DNA of 7,941 nt from Dehalococcoidia bacterium (GTDB lineage Bacteria; Chloroflexota; Dehalococcoidia; Lucifugimonadales; JAGWBF01), in NCBI GenBank assembly GCA_021296025.1, contig JAGWBF010000068.1, forward strand, positions 8,236-16,176, in the 5' to 3' direction. The notes below the pieces were generated by a model. It saw only the letters and a list, made by a program, of their open reading frames with translations, was not told the origin of the DNA and did no database searches. Below are positions 1 through 6,464 of the stretch, piece by piece. The translations under genes and the position numbers were made by a program. Position 1 is the first letter of the stretch; every line of letters begins with the position of its first letter.

Positions 1-560
1 TCATCCAGGCTTGTGCCGACCTCGCCCGGTGTAACCGCGGCCCCGATGGTGTGCCAGGTATCGCCTCCATCCAGGCTGCGACGCACGCCGTCCACCTCAA
101 CGCCTGCCCACACGACCCGGCTGTCGGTGGGGTCCACGGCCATCGTCAGCACCCGGGGAATGTTGATGTTGTCGCAATGCTCGGCAAATTCCGCGTTCAT
201 CTGCAACCAGTCCTGGCCGCCATTCTTGGATCGGAAGATAGCTCCCGGGCGGCATCCTGCGAACATGGTGTCCGGGTCTGACGGGTCGATGGCCACCGAC
301 CAGACGTCGTAGTCGTTCATCTCCGAGTCCACCTTCTCGAAGCTGGCCCCCTTGTCGTCACTGCGATAGAGGCCATCCTGGGTGCCGGCAAAGATCACCT
401 GGGGGTCCTTGGGGTGCCGGGTCAGAGAGAAGATGATGAGCTCGCTCCAAGGCATTTTGTCTCGGGTGCCCTTGGGTCGGGCCCACGTCTGCCCGCCGTT
501 GGTGCTGCGCCACATTCCGGTCCCTACGGTCCCTAGAAGAATGGTGATGTCATCTCGCAT
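1..560 (-). CDS. BNR-repeat beta-propeller protein (sortilin/exo-sialidase-like), 3' end outside window
   Basis: An open frame of 186 codons runs leftward from the ATG at 560-558 and leaves the window without a stop. The protein shows four BNR/Asp-box motifs at about 40-residue spacing: STNGGQTW (19-26), SDDKGASF (67-74), SKNGGQDW (111-118) and SLDGGDTW (152-159). Between them are typical propeller strands such as VIFAGTQDGLYRS and WSVAIDPSDPDTMFAG. This pattern is that of WD40/YVTN/BNR-like proteins related to sortilin (Vps10), Ycf48 and exo-alpha-sialidases. The repeats give a fold, not a reaction, and no catalytic residues can be assigned, so a sialidase function should not be assumed. There is no signal peptide at the N-terminus (MRDDITILLGTVG starts directly in the first blade), which suggests a cytoplasmic protein. 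The start is supported by GGGAGG six bases upstream. The nearby ATG at 565-563 is in another frame that soon stops. The gene is divergent from the flavin oxidoreductase gene. Confidence 0.85.
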   Translation of the reverse strand, partial: MRDDITILLGTVGTGMWRSTNGGQTWARPKGTRDKMPWSELIIFSLTRHPKDPQVIFAGTQDGLYRSDDKGASFEKVDSEMNDYDVWSVAIDPSDPDTMFAGCRPGAIFRSKNGGQDWLQMNAEFAEHCDNINIPRVLTMAVDPTDSRVVWAGVEVDGVRRSLDGGDTWHTIGAAVTPGEVGTSLD

Positions 561-566
561 CGCATG

Positions 567-572
567 CCTCCC
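567..572 (-). promoter_or_regulatory. Ribosome binding site of the BNR-repeat gene
   Basis: Read on the minus strand, GGGAGG lies six bases before the ATG at 560-558. It decides between three close ATG triplets (565, 560 and 553), since only the one at 560 is both in the BNR frame and well spaced. Confidence 0.65.
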
Positions 573-592
573 GAATATGGGATTTTGGAAGA

Positions 593-621
593 ATTATGAC
601 CATGTGGCAGGGCTGGGTCAA
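593..621 (-). promoter_or_regulatory. Sigma70-like promoter for the BNR-repeat gene
   Basis: On the minus strand the -35 box TTGACC (621-616, five of six matches to TTGACA) is followed by a 17-bp spacer and the -10 box CATAAT (598-593, five of six matches to TATAAT). Transcription would start near 586, giving a leader of about 26 nt before the ATG at 560. The match, the optimal spacing and the position are all consistent, but no transcription data are available. Confidence 0.55.
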
Positions 622-653
622 CCTGCTACGCCGGCTGGCATAGGAGCGTTATG

Positions 654-682
654 TTGACGGCTCTGCCGCCAGAGATTATTCT
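654..682 (+). promoter_or_regulatory. Sigma70-like promoter for the LLM oxidoreductase gene
   Basis: TTGACG (654-659, five of six matches) is followed by a 17-bp spacer and TATTCT (677-682, four of six matches). It would give a 5' leader of about 105 nt before the ATG at 794, and that leader holds the palindrome and hairpin at 729-770. Its -35 box is 32 bp from that of the opposite promoter, so one regulator bound between them could control both directions. The -10 box is weak, which might mean a need for activation. Confidence 0.42.
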
Positions 683-728
683 TCAACCAGGAAGGATCGG
701 ATGGTCTTTCCTTCGTTGTGCAAGTAAA

Positions 729-770
729 CCAGGCTGCCTGGGTCCTATTAGGTGGTGTTCCACCCAGGCA
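729..770 (+). promoter_or_regulatory. Operator-like palindrome and competing leader hairpins before the LLM gene
   Basis: A perfect 6-bp inverted repeat with a one-base centre, CCAGGC-T-GCCTGG, covers 729-741. Its right arm overlaps a second perfect inverted repeat, TGCCTGGGT (735-743) with ACCCAGGCA (762-770), enclosing 18 nt. Inside that loop GGTGG (751-755) and CCACC (760-764) could form a small tetraloop hairpin that shares bases 762-764 with the outer stem, so the two hairpins exclude each other. The element ends 10 bases before the AGGAG ribosome binding site (781-785). It could be a DNA operator in the transcribed leader or an RNA structure affecting translation. There is no U-tract, so it is not a classical terminator. 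Its function is inferred. Confidence 0.4.
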
Positions 771-793
771 CCCGAAATTCAGGAGTTGGCCTT

Positions 794-1972
794 ATGAAGT
801 TCAGCTTGGCTTTCGAGATGCAGCGCCCCGTTCTGGATGACCATGCAGTAATCGAAGAGACCTTGGAGCAATGCATCCTCGCCGATGAGATGGGTTTCGA
901 CTACATCTGGCTTGTGGAGCACCACTTCCTGACGGGTTTCTCCATGTCCCCCTGTCCCGAGGTCATCTTTGGGGCGTTGAGCCGCCAGACCAAGCGCATC
1001 AGGCTGGGCTTCGGCGTGGTCATACTTCCCTACCACCACCCCATCCGCGTTGCCGAGCGGGTTGCCATGCTGGACCATCTATCCAATGGCCGAGTGGAGT
1101 TTGGAACGGGGCGGTCGGCTCCCTATGAGCAGACGGGCATGGGCATCGACCCCAGGAACACCCGCGAGATGTGGGATGAGTCCCTGAGCATGATTCCCAA
1201 GATATGGGAATCGGACATGTTCGAATACGAAGGCCAGTTCTGGAAGGTGCCTCCCCGCAAGGTGCTGCCCAAGCCGTACCAGAAGCCCCATCCGCCTATC
1301 TGGATGGCGGCAGTGCAGCCTGCCTCCTATGAGCTGGCGGCCCAAAAGGGATTGGGTGTCATGGCCCTGGGTGTGGCTGCGCCTTCGGTGCTGGAGCCCC
1401 ACATCAGGAAGTACAAAGAGAATATCCAGAATGCCGAACCAGTTGGCGGATTCGTGACCAACGAATGGCAGACGTCCGTCATGGGCTACTGTGGAGAGGA
1501 TGACCGGGAGGCCAGGGAGCTGTGCAAGGAGTCCCTTAAGACCTTCTTCGGCCCCAATAAGCCATACCTGCAGGACCAGAAGGACGTCTATGAAATGCTC
1601 CTGCGCCAGTGGGGAGGCATCCCAGACCACCTGAAGCAGAACTTCTCCCGGTACGTCACCAAGGTCGAAGATGAAGCTACGGGAGAAGTAAGAGAAGCGC
1701 TGGACCTTTCGGGAGGGGCCGCAAGGGCAGCAGTTGCCCAGATGGATGCCGACACCCTGTGCAGCCGCGGCGTGATCATCGCCGGTGACCCCGATAGCTG
1801 CTCCCAGGCGATCAAGATACACGAAGATGCTGGCGTGGACCAGATGCACTTCATCACCGCTTCAGAGACTATCAGCCACGAGAAGGCGATGAAGTCCATA
1901 GAGATGTTTGGAAAGCACGTCATTCCCAAGTTTAGAAAGTCGCCGCAAGGCACCCCTGGAGGGACCTACTAG
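794..1972 (+). CDS. LLM-class (bacterial luciferase-like) flavin-dependent oxidoreductase
   Basis: The 392-residue product is a luciferase-like TIM-barrel oxidoreductase. Family hallmarks are MKFSLAFEMQ at the start of strand 1, GFDYIWLVEHHF (34-45, with the His pair of the luciferase active-site region), the run IRLGFGVVILPYHHP (69-83), RVAERVAMLDHLSNGRVEFG (85-104) followed by TGRS, and PPIWMAA (167-173). Such enzymes use reduced FMN or F420, usually to hydroxylate or cleave organic substrates with O2. Which cofactor and substrate apply here cannot be read from the sequence. The C-terminal part (about 230-330) is longer than in minimal members of about 330-350 residues. The ATG at 794 was chosen over an upstream start at 752 because AGGAG (781-785) lies eight bases before it and the protein then begins exactly at strand 1. 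The next gene, a molybdenum hydroxylase subunit, begins 48 bp downstream on the same strand and is probably co-transcribed. The protein is cytoplasmic, with no signal peptide. Confidence 0.9.
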   Translation: MKFSLAFEMQRPVLDDHAVIEETLEQCILADEMGFDYIWLVEHHFLTGFSMSPCPEVIFGALSRQTKRIRLGFGVVILPYHHPIRVAERVAMLDHLSNGRVEFGTGRSAPYEQTGMGIDPRNTREMWDESLSMIPKIWESDMFEYEGQFWKVPPRKVLPKPYQKPHPPIWMAAVQPASYELAAQKGLGVMALGVAAPSVLEPHIRKYKENIQNAEPVGGFVTNEWQTSVMGYCGEDDREARELCKESLKTFFGPNKPYLQDQKDVYEMLLRQWGGIPDHLKQNFSRYVTKVEDEATGEVREALDLSGGAARAAVAQMDADTLCSRGVIIAGDPDSCSQAIKIHEDAGVDQMHFITASETISHEKAMKSIEMFGKHVIPKFRKSPQGTPGGTY

Positions 1973-2009
1973 CAAAGGGGACGCGGGCCGGTTGTTCGCG
2001 TATCTCCAC

Positions 2010-2014
2010 GGAGG
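2010..2014 (+). promoter_or_regulatory. Ribosome binding site that fixes a TTG start
   Basis: GGAGG lies six bases before the TTG at 2021-2023. No in-frame ATG is available near the expected N-terminus, so this site is the main support for the TTG start of the molybdopterin-binding subunit gene. Confidence 0.65.
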
Positions 2015-2020
2015 CGGAGT

Positions 2021-4369
2021 TTGGCAGGCGCCATCGGAGACTCCATAAAGAGAAAGGAAGACCCCAGGCTTCTACGGGGTGAAGGGGTCTATGCCGAGGA
2101 TATCCAGGTGCCGGGCACGCAGTGGGTACACTTCGTTCGAAGCATCCATGCCCATGCCAGGATCCTGGACATAGATGCTACAGAAGCCCTGGCCCAGCCC
2201 GGAGTTTCGGCCGTCCTGACGGGCAAGGATATCCATCCCCGTTTCGACACCTATCCGGTCATCGCCATTCCCGGCCTGCCCGAGGTTACCGCCGAAAAAG
2301 GACTCCCTCCCTTCAACATGATCGCCACTGATAAAGTGCGCTACGTTGGGGAGATCGTTGCCATTATCGTTGCGGAGGAACGCTACATGGCCCGGGATGT
2401 AGAAGATCTGGTCAGGATAGACTACGAGGTGCTTCCAGGCACCTACGATCCCGAAGAGGCCCTTCGTCCCGATGCACCCCTGGTTCACGACGACCGCTCC
2501 AACGAGGCTATGCTGTGGAGACGGTCCACCTCGAACGTTTCGCAAGCCTTCGAGGAAGCCGATGTGATCGTTAGAGAACGCTTCGTCAACCAGCGTATCC
2601 ATGGCGTTCCCATGGAGCCCCGGGCCGGTGTCGCCATCTGGGACCCGAAGCTGCGTAGCCTGTCCGTCTGGGCCAGCACCCAGACTCCCCACGACCTCAG
2701 GGACCACTCTGCAGAAATCCTTGGGCTCAAAAAGGAGCAGGTAAGGGTAGTGGCCCCCGACGTAGGCGGGGGATTCGGCCCAAAGGCGCATGGCGACCCT
2801 GAGTACGTGCTCCTAGCTGCCGCATCGCTGCTGCTGAATGCCCCAACCAAGTGGGTTGCGACCCGTTCCGAGGAGTTCCTGGGCATGAGCCACGCCAGGG
2901 GCAAGGTGTCCTACCTGGAACTGGCGGCCAACTCTCAGGGCAAGGTTACAGGGCTCCGCTTGAGGCACATCGCCGATCTGGGGGCTTACCCGAAGGGACC
3001 GGAGGCCAACTTGTCGGCCGGTTCCGCCATATCCAGTGTCGGTTCCTACGGCATACCTGAAGTGGACCTCCAGGTGCAGGCCGTTTACACCCACAGGACC
3101 CCCGAGACACCCTACCGGGGCGCGGGACGCCCGGAGGGAATGTTCCTCATCGAGAGGGGCATGGACATGCTGGCTCAAGAGCTGAAGATTGACCCGGTTG
3201 AATTGCGTAGGCGCAACTACATACCTGCCGAGGAGTTTCCGTACAAGACCCCCGGAGGCGATGTCTATGACAGCGGGGATTACGCCCAAGCTATGGAGAC
3301 GGCCCTCCGGGTCGCAGACTACCCTTCCCTCAGGAAGGAACAGGCCCGCTTACGCGAAGAGGGCCGGTACCTGGGGATCGGCTTTGCTTCGTGGATAAAG
3401 TCGGGAGGCATCGGGCCTTCGTCCATCAACCCCGCTTCCAGCGCCCACGATTGGGGAAGGGTGTCTATCGACCGGTCGGGCAAGGTTACCGTGTTCACCG
3501 GCTCGTCGCCGCATGGCCAAGGCCTGGAGACAACCTTTGCCCAAGTAGCTTCGGCAGTTCTTCCAGTGGATGTGGAGGACATCGAAGTCGTATATGGGGA
3601 CACCGGGCTTGTGACCTACGGAATGGGCACATATGCCAGCCGGAGTATGGTCATTGGCGGCACCGCCATACACAACGCTGCTGAGAAGGTGCTGGCCAAG
3701 ATGCGGTCCATAGCAGCCTTCCGTCTTGGTGTGGATCCCGGTGATATCGTCCTGGAGGACCGGCGGTTCACGTCCGCTGGCACCGGAAAGGCGGGACTTT
3801 CCTTGGCCGAGGTGGCGGCTTCGGCTTACAGGGTTACGGAGAGGCCGGCTGACATGGAGTTCGGCCTCGATGAATCGTGCTTCTACCAACCCAAGAACCT
3901 GACTTACAGCTACGGCACCTACGTAGCTGTGGTGGAGGTAGATGGTGAGTCGGGTGAGGTGAATGTAAGAACCCTCTACTGTGTCGATGACCAGGGAGTG
4001 GTAGTCAATCCGATGGTGGTGGAAGGCCAGATACATGGAGGCGCTGCCCAGGGGTTGGGCCAAGCCCTTTACGAGCAGATCATATACGATGAGACAGGGC
4101 AGCTTGCCACGGGCACCCTCATGGACTACTGCCTGCCCACCGCCGAGATGGTGCCTCCCTTTGTTAACGAAAGAATGGAAACTCCATCTCCCACGAATCC
4201 CATTGGCGTCAAGGGAGTGGGTGAAGGCCCAACGGTCGGTTCGCCCCCCGCCGTTGTCAACGCCGTCGTGGATGCGTTGGCCCCCTTCGGCGTCCGTCAC
4301 ATAGAGATGCCTCTGACCTCAGAAAAGGTGTGGCGGGCGATACAATCGGGGCGAAATGCGAGCAGCTAG
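2021..4369 (+). CDS. Xanthine dehydrogenase/CoxL family molybdopterin-binding large subunit
   Basis: This 782-residue protein is a molybdenum hydroxylase large subunit that binds the Mo-pterin (usually cytosine dinucleotide) cofactor. It opens with IGDSIKRKEDPRLLRGEGVY, the standard family N-terminus. The a/b hammerhead domain covers about 17-125 and the two Mo-cofactor domains the rest. Visible motifs are DVGGGFGPK (247-255, cofactor binding), PYRGAGR (364-370, active-site loop), SSPHGQG with Gln500, and KGVGEGPTVG, whose Glu735 is the expected catalytic glutamate. The loop matches the form II type (AYRGAGR) and not the AYXCSFR loop of true aerobic CO dehydrogenase, so CO oxidation is unlikely. 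The substrate is unknown: an aldehyde, N-heterocycle or other carbonyl/aromatic compound is possible. The TTG start is supported by GGAGG six bases upstream. Length is normal for the family. The gene follows the LLM oxidoreductase gene, but no FAD (CoxM-like) or 2Fe-2S (CoxS-like) subunit gene is adjacent, so the electron-transfer partners must be encoded elsewhere. Confidence 0.92.
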   Translation: MAGAIGDSIKRKEDPRLLRGEGVYAEDIQVPGTQWVHFVRSIHAHARILDIDATEALAQPGVSAVLTGKDIHPRFDTYPVIAIPGLPEVTAEKGLPPFNMIATDKVRYVGEIVAIIVAEERYMARDVEDLVRIDYEVLPGTYDPEEALRPDAPLVHDDRSNEAMLWRRSTSNVSQAFEEADVIVRERFVNQRIHGVPMEPRAGVAIWDPKLRSLSVWASTQTPHDLRDHSAEILGLKKEQVRVVAPDVGGGFGPKAHGDPEYVLLAAASLLLNAPTKWVATRSEEFLGMSHARGKVSYLELAANSQGKVTGLRLRHIADLGAYPKGPEANLSAGSAISSVGSYGIPEVDLQVQAVYTHRTPETPYRGAGRPEGMFLIERGMDMLAQELKIDPVELRRRNYIPAEEFPYKTPGGDVYDSGDYAQAMETALRVADYPSLRKEQARLREEGRYLGIGFASWIKSGGIGPSSINPASSAHDWGRVSIDRSGKVTVFTGSSPHGQGLETTFAQVASAVLPVDVEDIEVVYGDTGLVTYGMGTYASRSMVIGGTAIHNAAEKVLAKMRSIAAFRLGVDPGDIVLEDRRFTSAGTGKAGLSLAEVAASAYRVTERPADMEFGLDESCFYQPKNLTYSYGTYVAVVEVDGESGEVNVRTLYCVDDQGVVVNPMVVEGQIHGGAAQGLGQALYEQIIYDETGQLATGTLMDYCLPTAEMVPPFVNERMETPSPTNPIGVKGVGEGPTVGSPPAVVNAVVDALAPFGVRHIEMPLTSEKVWRAIQSGRNASS

Positions 4370-4417
4370 TGACGGTATTGCTGTAAGATAGCCGGGTGGG
4401 AATCCATAGAAGCATAT

Positions 4418-4449
4418 TTGACCGTCAGATTGAATGTGGGAATTATAAC
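4418..4449 (+). promoter_or_regulatory. Weak candidate promoter before the NYN-aro cluster
   Basis: The 129-bp gap between the molybdenum subunit and the NYN gene is locally AT-rich. It contains TTGACC (4418-4423) and TATAAC (4444-4449), each with five of six consensus matches, but the spacer is 20 bp, longer than the usual 16-18 bp. It may be a weak or activator-dependent promoter, or chance. A TGACGGT/ACCGTCA inverted repeat (4370-4376 and 4421-4427) overlaps its -35 box. No convincing intrinsic terminator is visible after the molybdenum subunit gene. Confidence 0.25.
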
Positions 4450-4498
4450 TGTCCTGGGTGTGTTCTTTCAGGGCGGCCGAAGGTGACGGGGGTGAAGT

Positions 4499-5542
4499 TT
4501 GCCTGATGACCAGGTAGGAGTACTGATCGACTTCGAAAACGTAGGTTCCGCCAATCTGCCCAACCTGTTCGACCAGCTTTCGGAGGTCGGCAGGATCATC
4601 GTAAAGCGCGCCTACGCCGACTGGACGAAGATCCCCCGAAAGGGCGAGGAGATGATGGAGCTGGGTGTCGAGTCGAGGCACTATTTCCGCATGTCTGGGT
4701 CCGGTAAGAACGCTAGCGACATCTGCCTGGCTATCGATGCCATCGATCTGCTCCACCGCACACCCATAGACACCTTTGTCATCGTATCCTCGGACACGGA
4801 CTTTGTGCCATTGGTCAGCACCCTGCGGGGTTCAGGAAAGACAGTTATCGGAGCTGGACATCGTGGCGTCGTTTCTTCGGCGCTGGTTCACTCTTGCGAC
4901 AGGTTCATCTACCTCGACGACGGAAAGTCAGCTCAACGGGACACCTCGGCCCTGAGCAAGCAGGCAGACCAGCTGCTGCGGAGGGCTATGGATACCTCGG
5001 TGGATGAACAGGGCTTGGTCGTAGCTGCAAAGCTGCACAACACCATGAAGAGGATGGACCCCAGCTTCGACTATCGGACCCTGGGGTACAGGACATTTTC
5101 CCAATACCTTTCGTCCAGCAACGTAATCGAAATACAACGCAGGGGCGGGGACCATGGAGATGTCATCGTGGCGATGGCCGATCAGTCCCGGAACTCAGGG
5201 AGCGCAGGGGGTGCAAGGAGTGCAAGGAGTTCTGGGAGCGTAGGGCGTTCATGGAGCGCAGCGAGCTCCGGTAAGACCCGGGAGAGCGCCTCCCCATGGG
5301 ATGAGGAGATCGACATCGCCTGGGCGAAGATCCCGGGGAATCCCATTTCCGGTTCCAAAGCATCCTCTGCGGCAGCCAAGGTGCTGGGAGTTGGCAAGCT
5401 GAGTTCTTCGGCCTACAAGAGCCTGCAAGGGCTGTTGGATGCCAGTGAGTTGCTGAGAACGCGTTGGTACCGGAATGGAAACAGCATCGTTCCGGTGGAC
5501 CTGCCTAGCGACATTAGACCAAACGGATCAGGCTCCAACTAA
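4499..5542 (+). CDS. NYN (PIN-like, LabA-type) domain protein with OST-HTH/LOTUS domain
   Basis: The 347-residue product begins with a NYN domain (about 5-140). The strand VGVLIDFENVG carries Asp11, the helix NASDICLAIDAIDLL carries Asp74 and Asp80, and the strand VIVSSDTDFVPL carries Asp99 and Asp101. These acidic residues match the metal site of NYN/PIN ribonucleases. Residues about 150-226, with VVAAKLHNTMKRMDPSFDYR followed by TLGYRTFSQYL, fit an OST-HTH/LOTUS domain, a small winged helix linked to RNA binding. A Ser/Gly/Arg-rich linker (229-266) leads to a further region (267-333) that may be another winged helix. A role in RNA cleavage or RNA binding is inferred from the domains and no target is known. 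The TTG start is fixed because an in-frame TGA (4493-4495) lies just upstream and no ATG occurs early; GGGGG (4488-4492) may serve as a ribosome binding site. The stop is 13 bp before aroE, which suggests co-transcription with the aro genes. Confidence 0.87.
   Translation: MPDDQVGVLIDFENVGSANLPNLFDQLSEVGRIIVKRAYADWTKIPRKGEEMMELGVESRHYFRMSGSGKNASDICLAIDAIDLLHRTPIDTFVIVSSDTDFVPLVSTLRGSGKTVIGAGHRGVVSSALVHSCDRFIYLDDGKSAQRDTSALSKQADQLLRRAMDTSVDEQGLVVAAKLHNTMKRMDPSFDYRTLGYRTFSQYLSSSNVIEIQRRGGDHGDVIVAMADQSRNSGSAGGARSARSSGSVGRSWSAASSGKTRESASPWDEEIDIAWAKIPGNPISGSKASSAAAKVLGVGKLSSSAYKSLQGLLDASELLRTRWYRNGNSIVPVDLPSDIRPNGSGSN
5212..5229 (+). repeat. 9-bp tandem duplication in the NYN protein linker
   Basis: TGCAAGGAG occurs twice in direct succession (5212-5220 and 5221-5229), encoding ARSARS. 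Degenerate relatives of the unit (such as GGGAGCG and GGAGCGCAG) continue to about 5265. The region codes for a low-complexity Ser/Gly/Arg linker, so in-frame slippage would change only linker length. Confidence 0.7.
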
Positions 5543-5555
5543 AGGCGACAGTACC

Positions 5556-6407
5556 GTGAGCACCTCCCTGGGAATTATCGGATTCCCAATCGGTCACTCT
5601 ATTTCCCCCATATTTCAGCAGGCCGCCCTCGACCATCATGGGATGGATGCTACTTACCAGGCGTGGGAAGTAGCCCCCGAGGACTTGCCGACCTTCCTGG
5701 AAGGGCTGAGGTACCCGGAATTCCTGGGAATCAACGTAACAGTGCCCCACAAAGAGTCGGTAATGGGCCACTTGGACAGTGTGGATGAATGGGCAAAGCT
5801 GGTTGGGGCTGTCAACACCATAAAGAACTCCAGCGGAAGGCTGGTGGGCTACAACACCGATGGGTTGGGATTTCTAAGGGCCCTGCGGGAATCCGGTGGT
5901 TTCGACCCCAGAGGCAGCCGGGTCCTGCTGCTGGGGGCTGGAGGTTCTGCCCGGGCGGTAGCATGCGCGCTGGCCGAGACTGGGGCAAGCTACCTCACCA
6001 TTGCTAACAGGACGCCGGCCAGGGCAGAACACCTGACAGACCTGGTCCGTGGACACGGTCTTGAGTGCAAAGCGATCTCCGCCGACCCTGAAAACGATGC
6101 CCTGGGAGGTGCCTGCAGGGATGCGGACCTGATCGTCAACTGCACCACCCTCGGCATGTTTCACGGATCCGGGGAAGGGTCCTCTCCTCTGCCCAGGGAC
6201 CTCATACCGGTAAGGGCCTTCGTGTACGACCTGGTGTATAATCCCCCCGAAACACCCCTGCTCCGGGAGGCGGCCGCGGCCGGCGCTTCCAGGTTGGGCG
6301 GGCTGCACATGCTGGTCTACCAGGGGGCCGCATCCTTCGAGATCTGGACGGGCAAGGTAGCCCCGGTCGATAAGATGTTGGATGCAGCAAGAAACGCCCT
6401 ATCCTAG
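5556..6407 (+). CDS. aroE: Shikimate dehydrogenase (NADP+)
   Basis: The 283-residue product reduces 3-dehydroshikimate to shikimate with NADPH, the fourth step of the shikimate pathway, in the cytoplasm. The N-terminal substrate domain has GFPIGHSISP, with Ser15 and Ser17 of the shikimate-binding SxS motif, and NVTVPHK (60-66) with catalytic Lys66. NTDG supplies catalytic Asp102. The Rossmann domain has GAGGSARA (127-134) and NRT (151-153), the latter typical of NADP-specific AroE. GLHMLVYQGA supplies Gln256, which contacts shikimate. Length is normal for AroE. The GTG at 5556 was chosen because the protein then begins STSLGIIGFPIGHS, right at the first strand, and follows the NYN stop after 13 bp. 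An in-frame ATG at 5475 would add 27 residues of unrelated sequence overlapping the NYN gene. AAGG (5542-5545) is a modest ribosome binding site. All key residues are present, so the enzyme should be active. Confidence 0.96.
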   Translation: MSTSLGIIGFPIGHSISPIFQQAALDHHGMDATYQAWEVAPEDLPTFLEGLRYPEFLGINVTVPHKESVMGHLDSVDEWAKLVGAVNTIKNSSGRLVGYNTDGLGFLRALRESGGFDPRGSRVLLLGAGGSARAVACALAETGASYLTIANRTPARAEHLTDLVRGHGLECKAISADPENDALGGACRDADLIVNCTTLGMFHGSGEGSSPLPRDLIPVRAFVYDLVYNPPETPLLREAAAAGASRLGGLHMLVYQGAASFEIWTGKVAPVDKMLDAARNALS

Positions 6408-6453
6408 ACTCTGAGAGGGGGCATAGGCTCTCCATCGTCGTCGATGTAGGCCT

Positions 6454-6459
6454 AGGAGG
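6454..6459 (+). promoter_or_regulatory. Strong ribosome binding site of aroC
   Basis: AGGAGG lies five bases before the ATG at 6465. An ATG at 6460 abuts it directly and opens a two-codon frame ending TGA, so the ATG at 6465 is the start. Confidence 0.75.
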
Positions 6460-6464
6460 ATGCA

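Noticed and set aside
13..657. Plus-strand open frames at 13-312 and 382-657.
   Set aside because: The first is antisense to the BNR-repeat gene and the second crosses its start and promoter region. Neither resembles a protein family or has a good ribosome binding site.
1079..1849. A 256-codon open frame on the minus strand inside the LLM oxidoreductase gene.
   Set aside because: It lies wholly antisense to a well-supported gene, has no recognisable domain, and its composition (rich in His, Gly, Leu and Arg) is typical of a reverse-strand shadow.
3350..4300. A 316-codon open frame on the minus strand inside the molybdenum subunit gene.
   Set aside because: It is antisense to conserved family motifs, including the catalytic GVGE region, and shows no family features of its own.
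2021..4369. Calling the large subunit coxL of aerobic CO dehydrogenase.
   Set aside because: The active-site loop is PYRGAGR and not the AYXCSFR of form I CO dehydrogenase, and CoxM and CoxS are absent nearby, so CO as substrate is not supported.
5475..5555. An upstream ATG that would extend AroE by 27 residues.
   Set aside because: The added residues match no AroE N-terminus and overlap the end of the NYN gene. The GTG at 5556 starts right at the first conserved strand.
6413..6432. GAGAG/CTCTC inverted repeat between aroE and aroC as a terminator.
   Set aside because: The stem is only five base pairs and no T-tract follows. A terminator here would also be odd within a probable operon.
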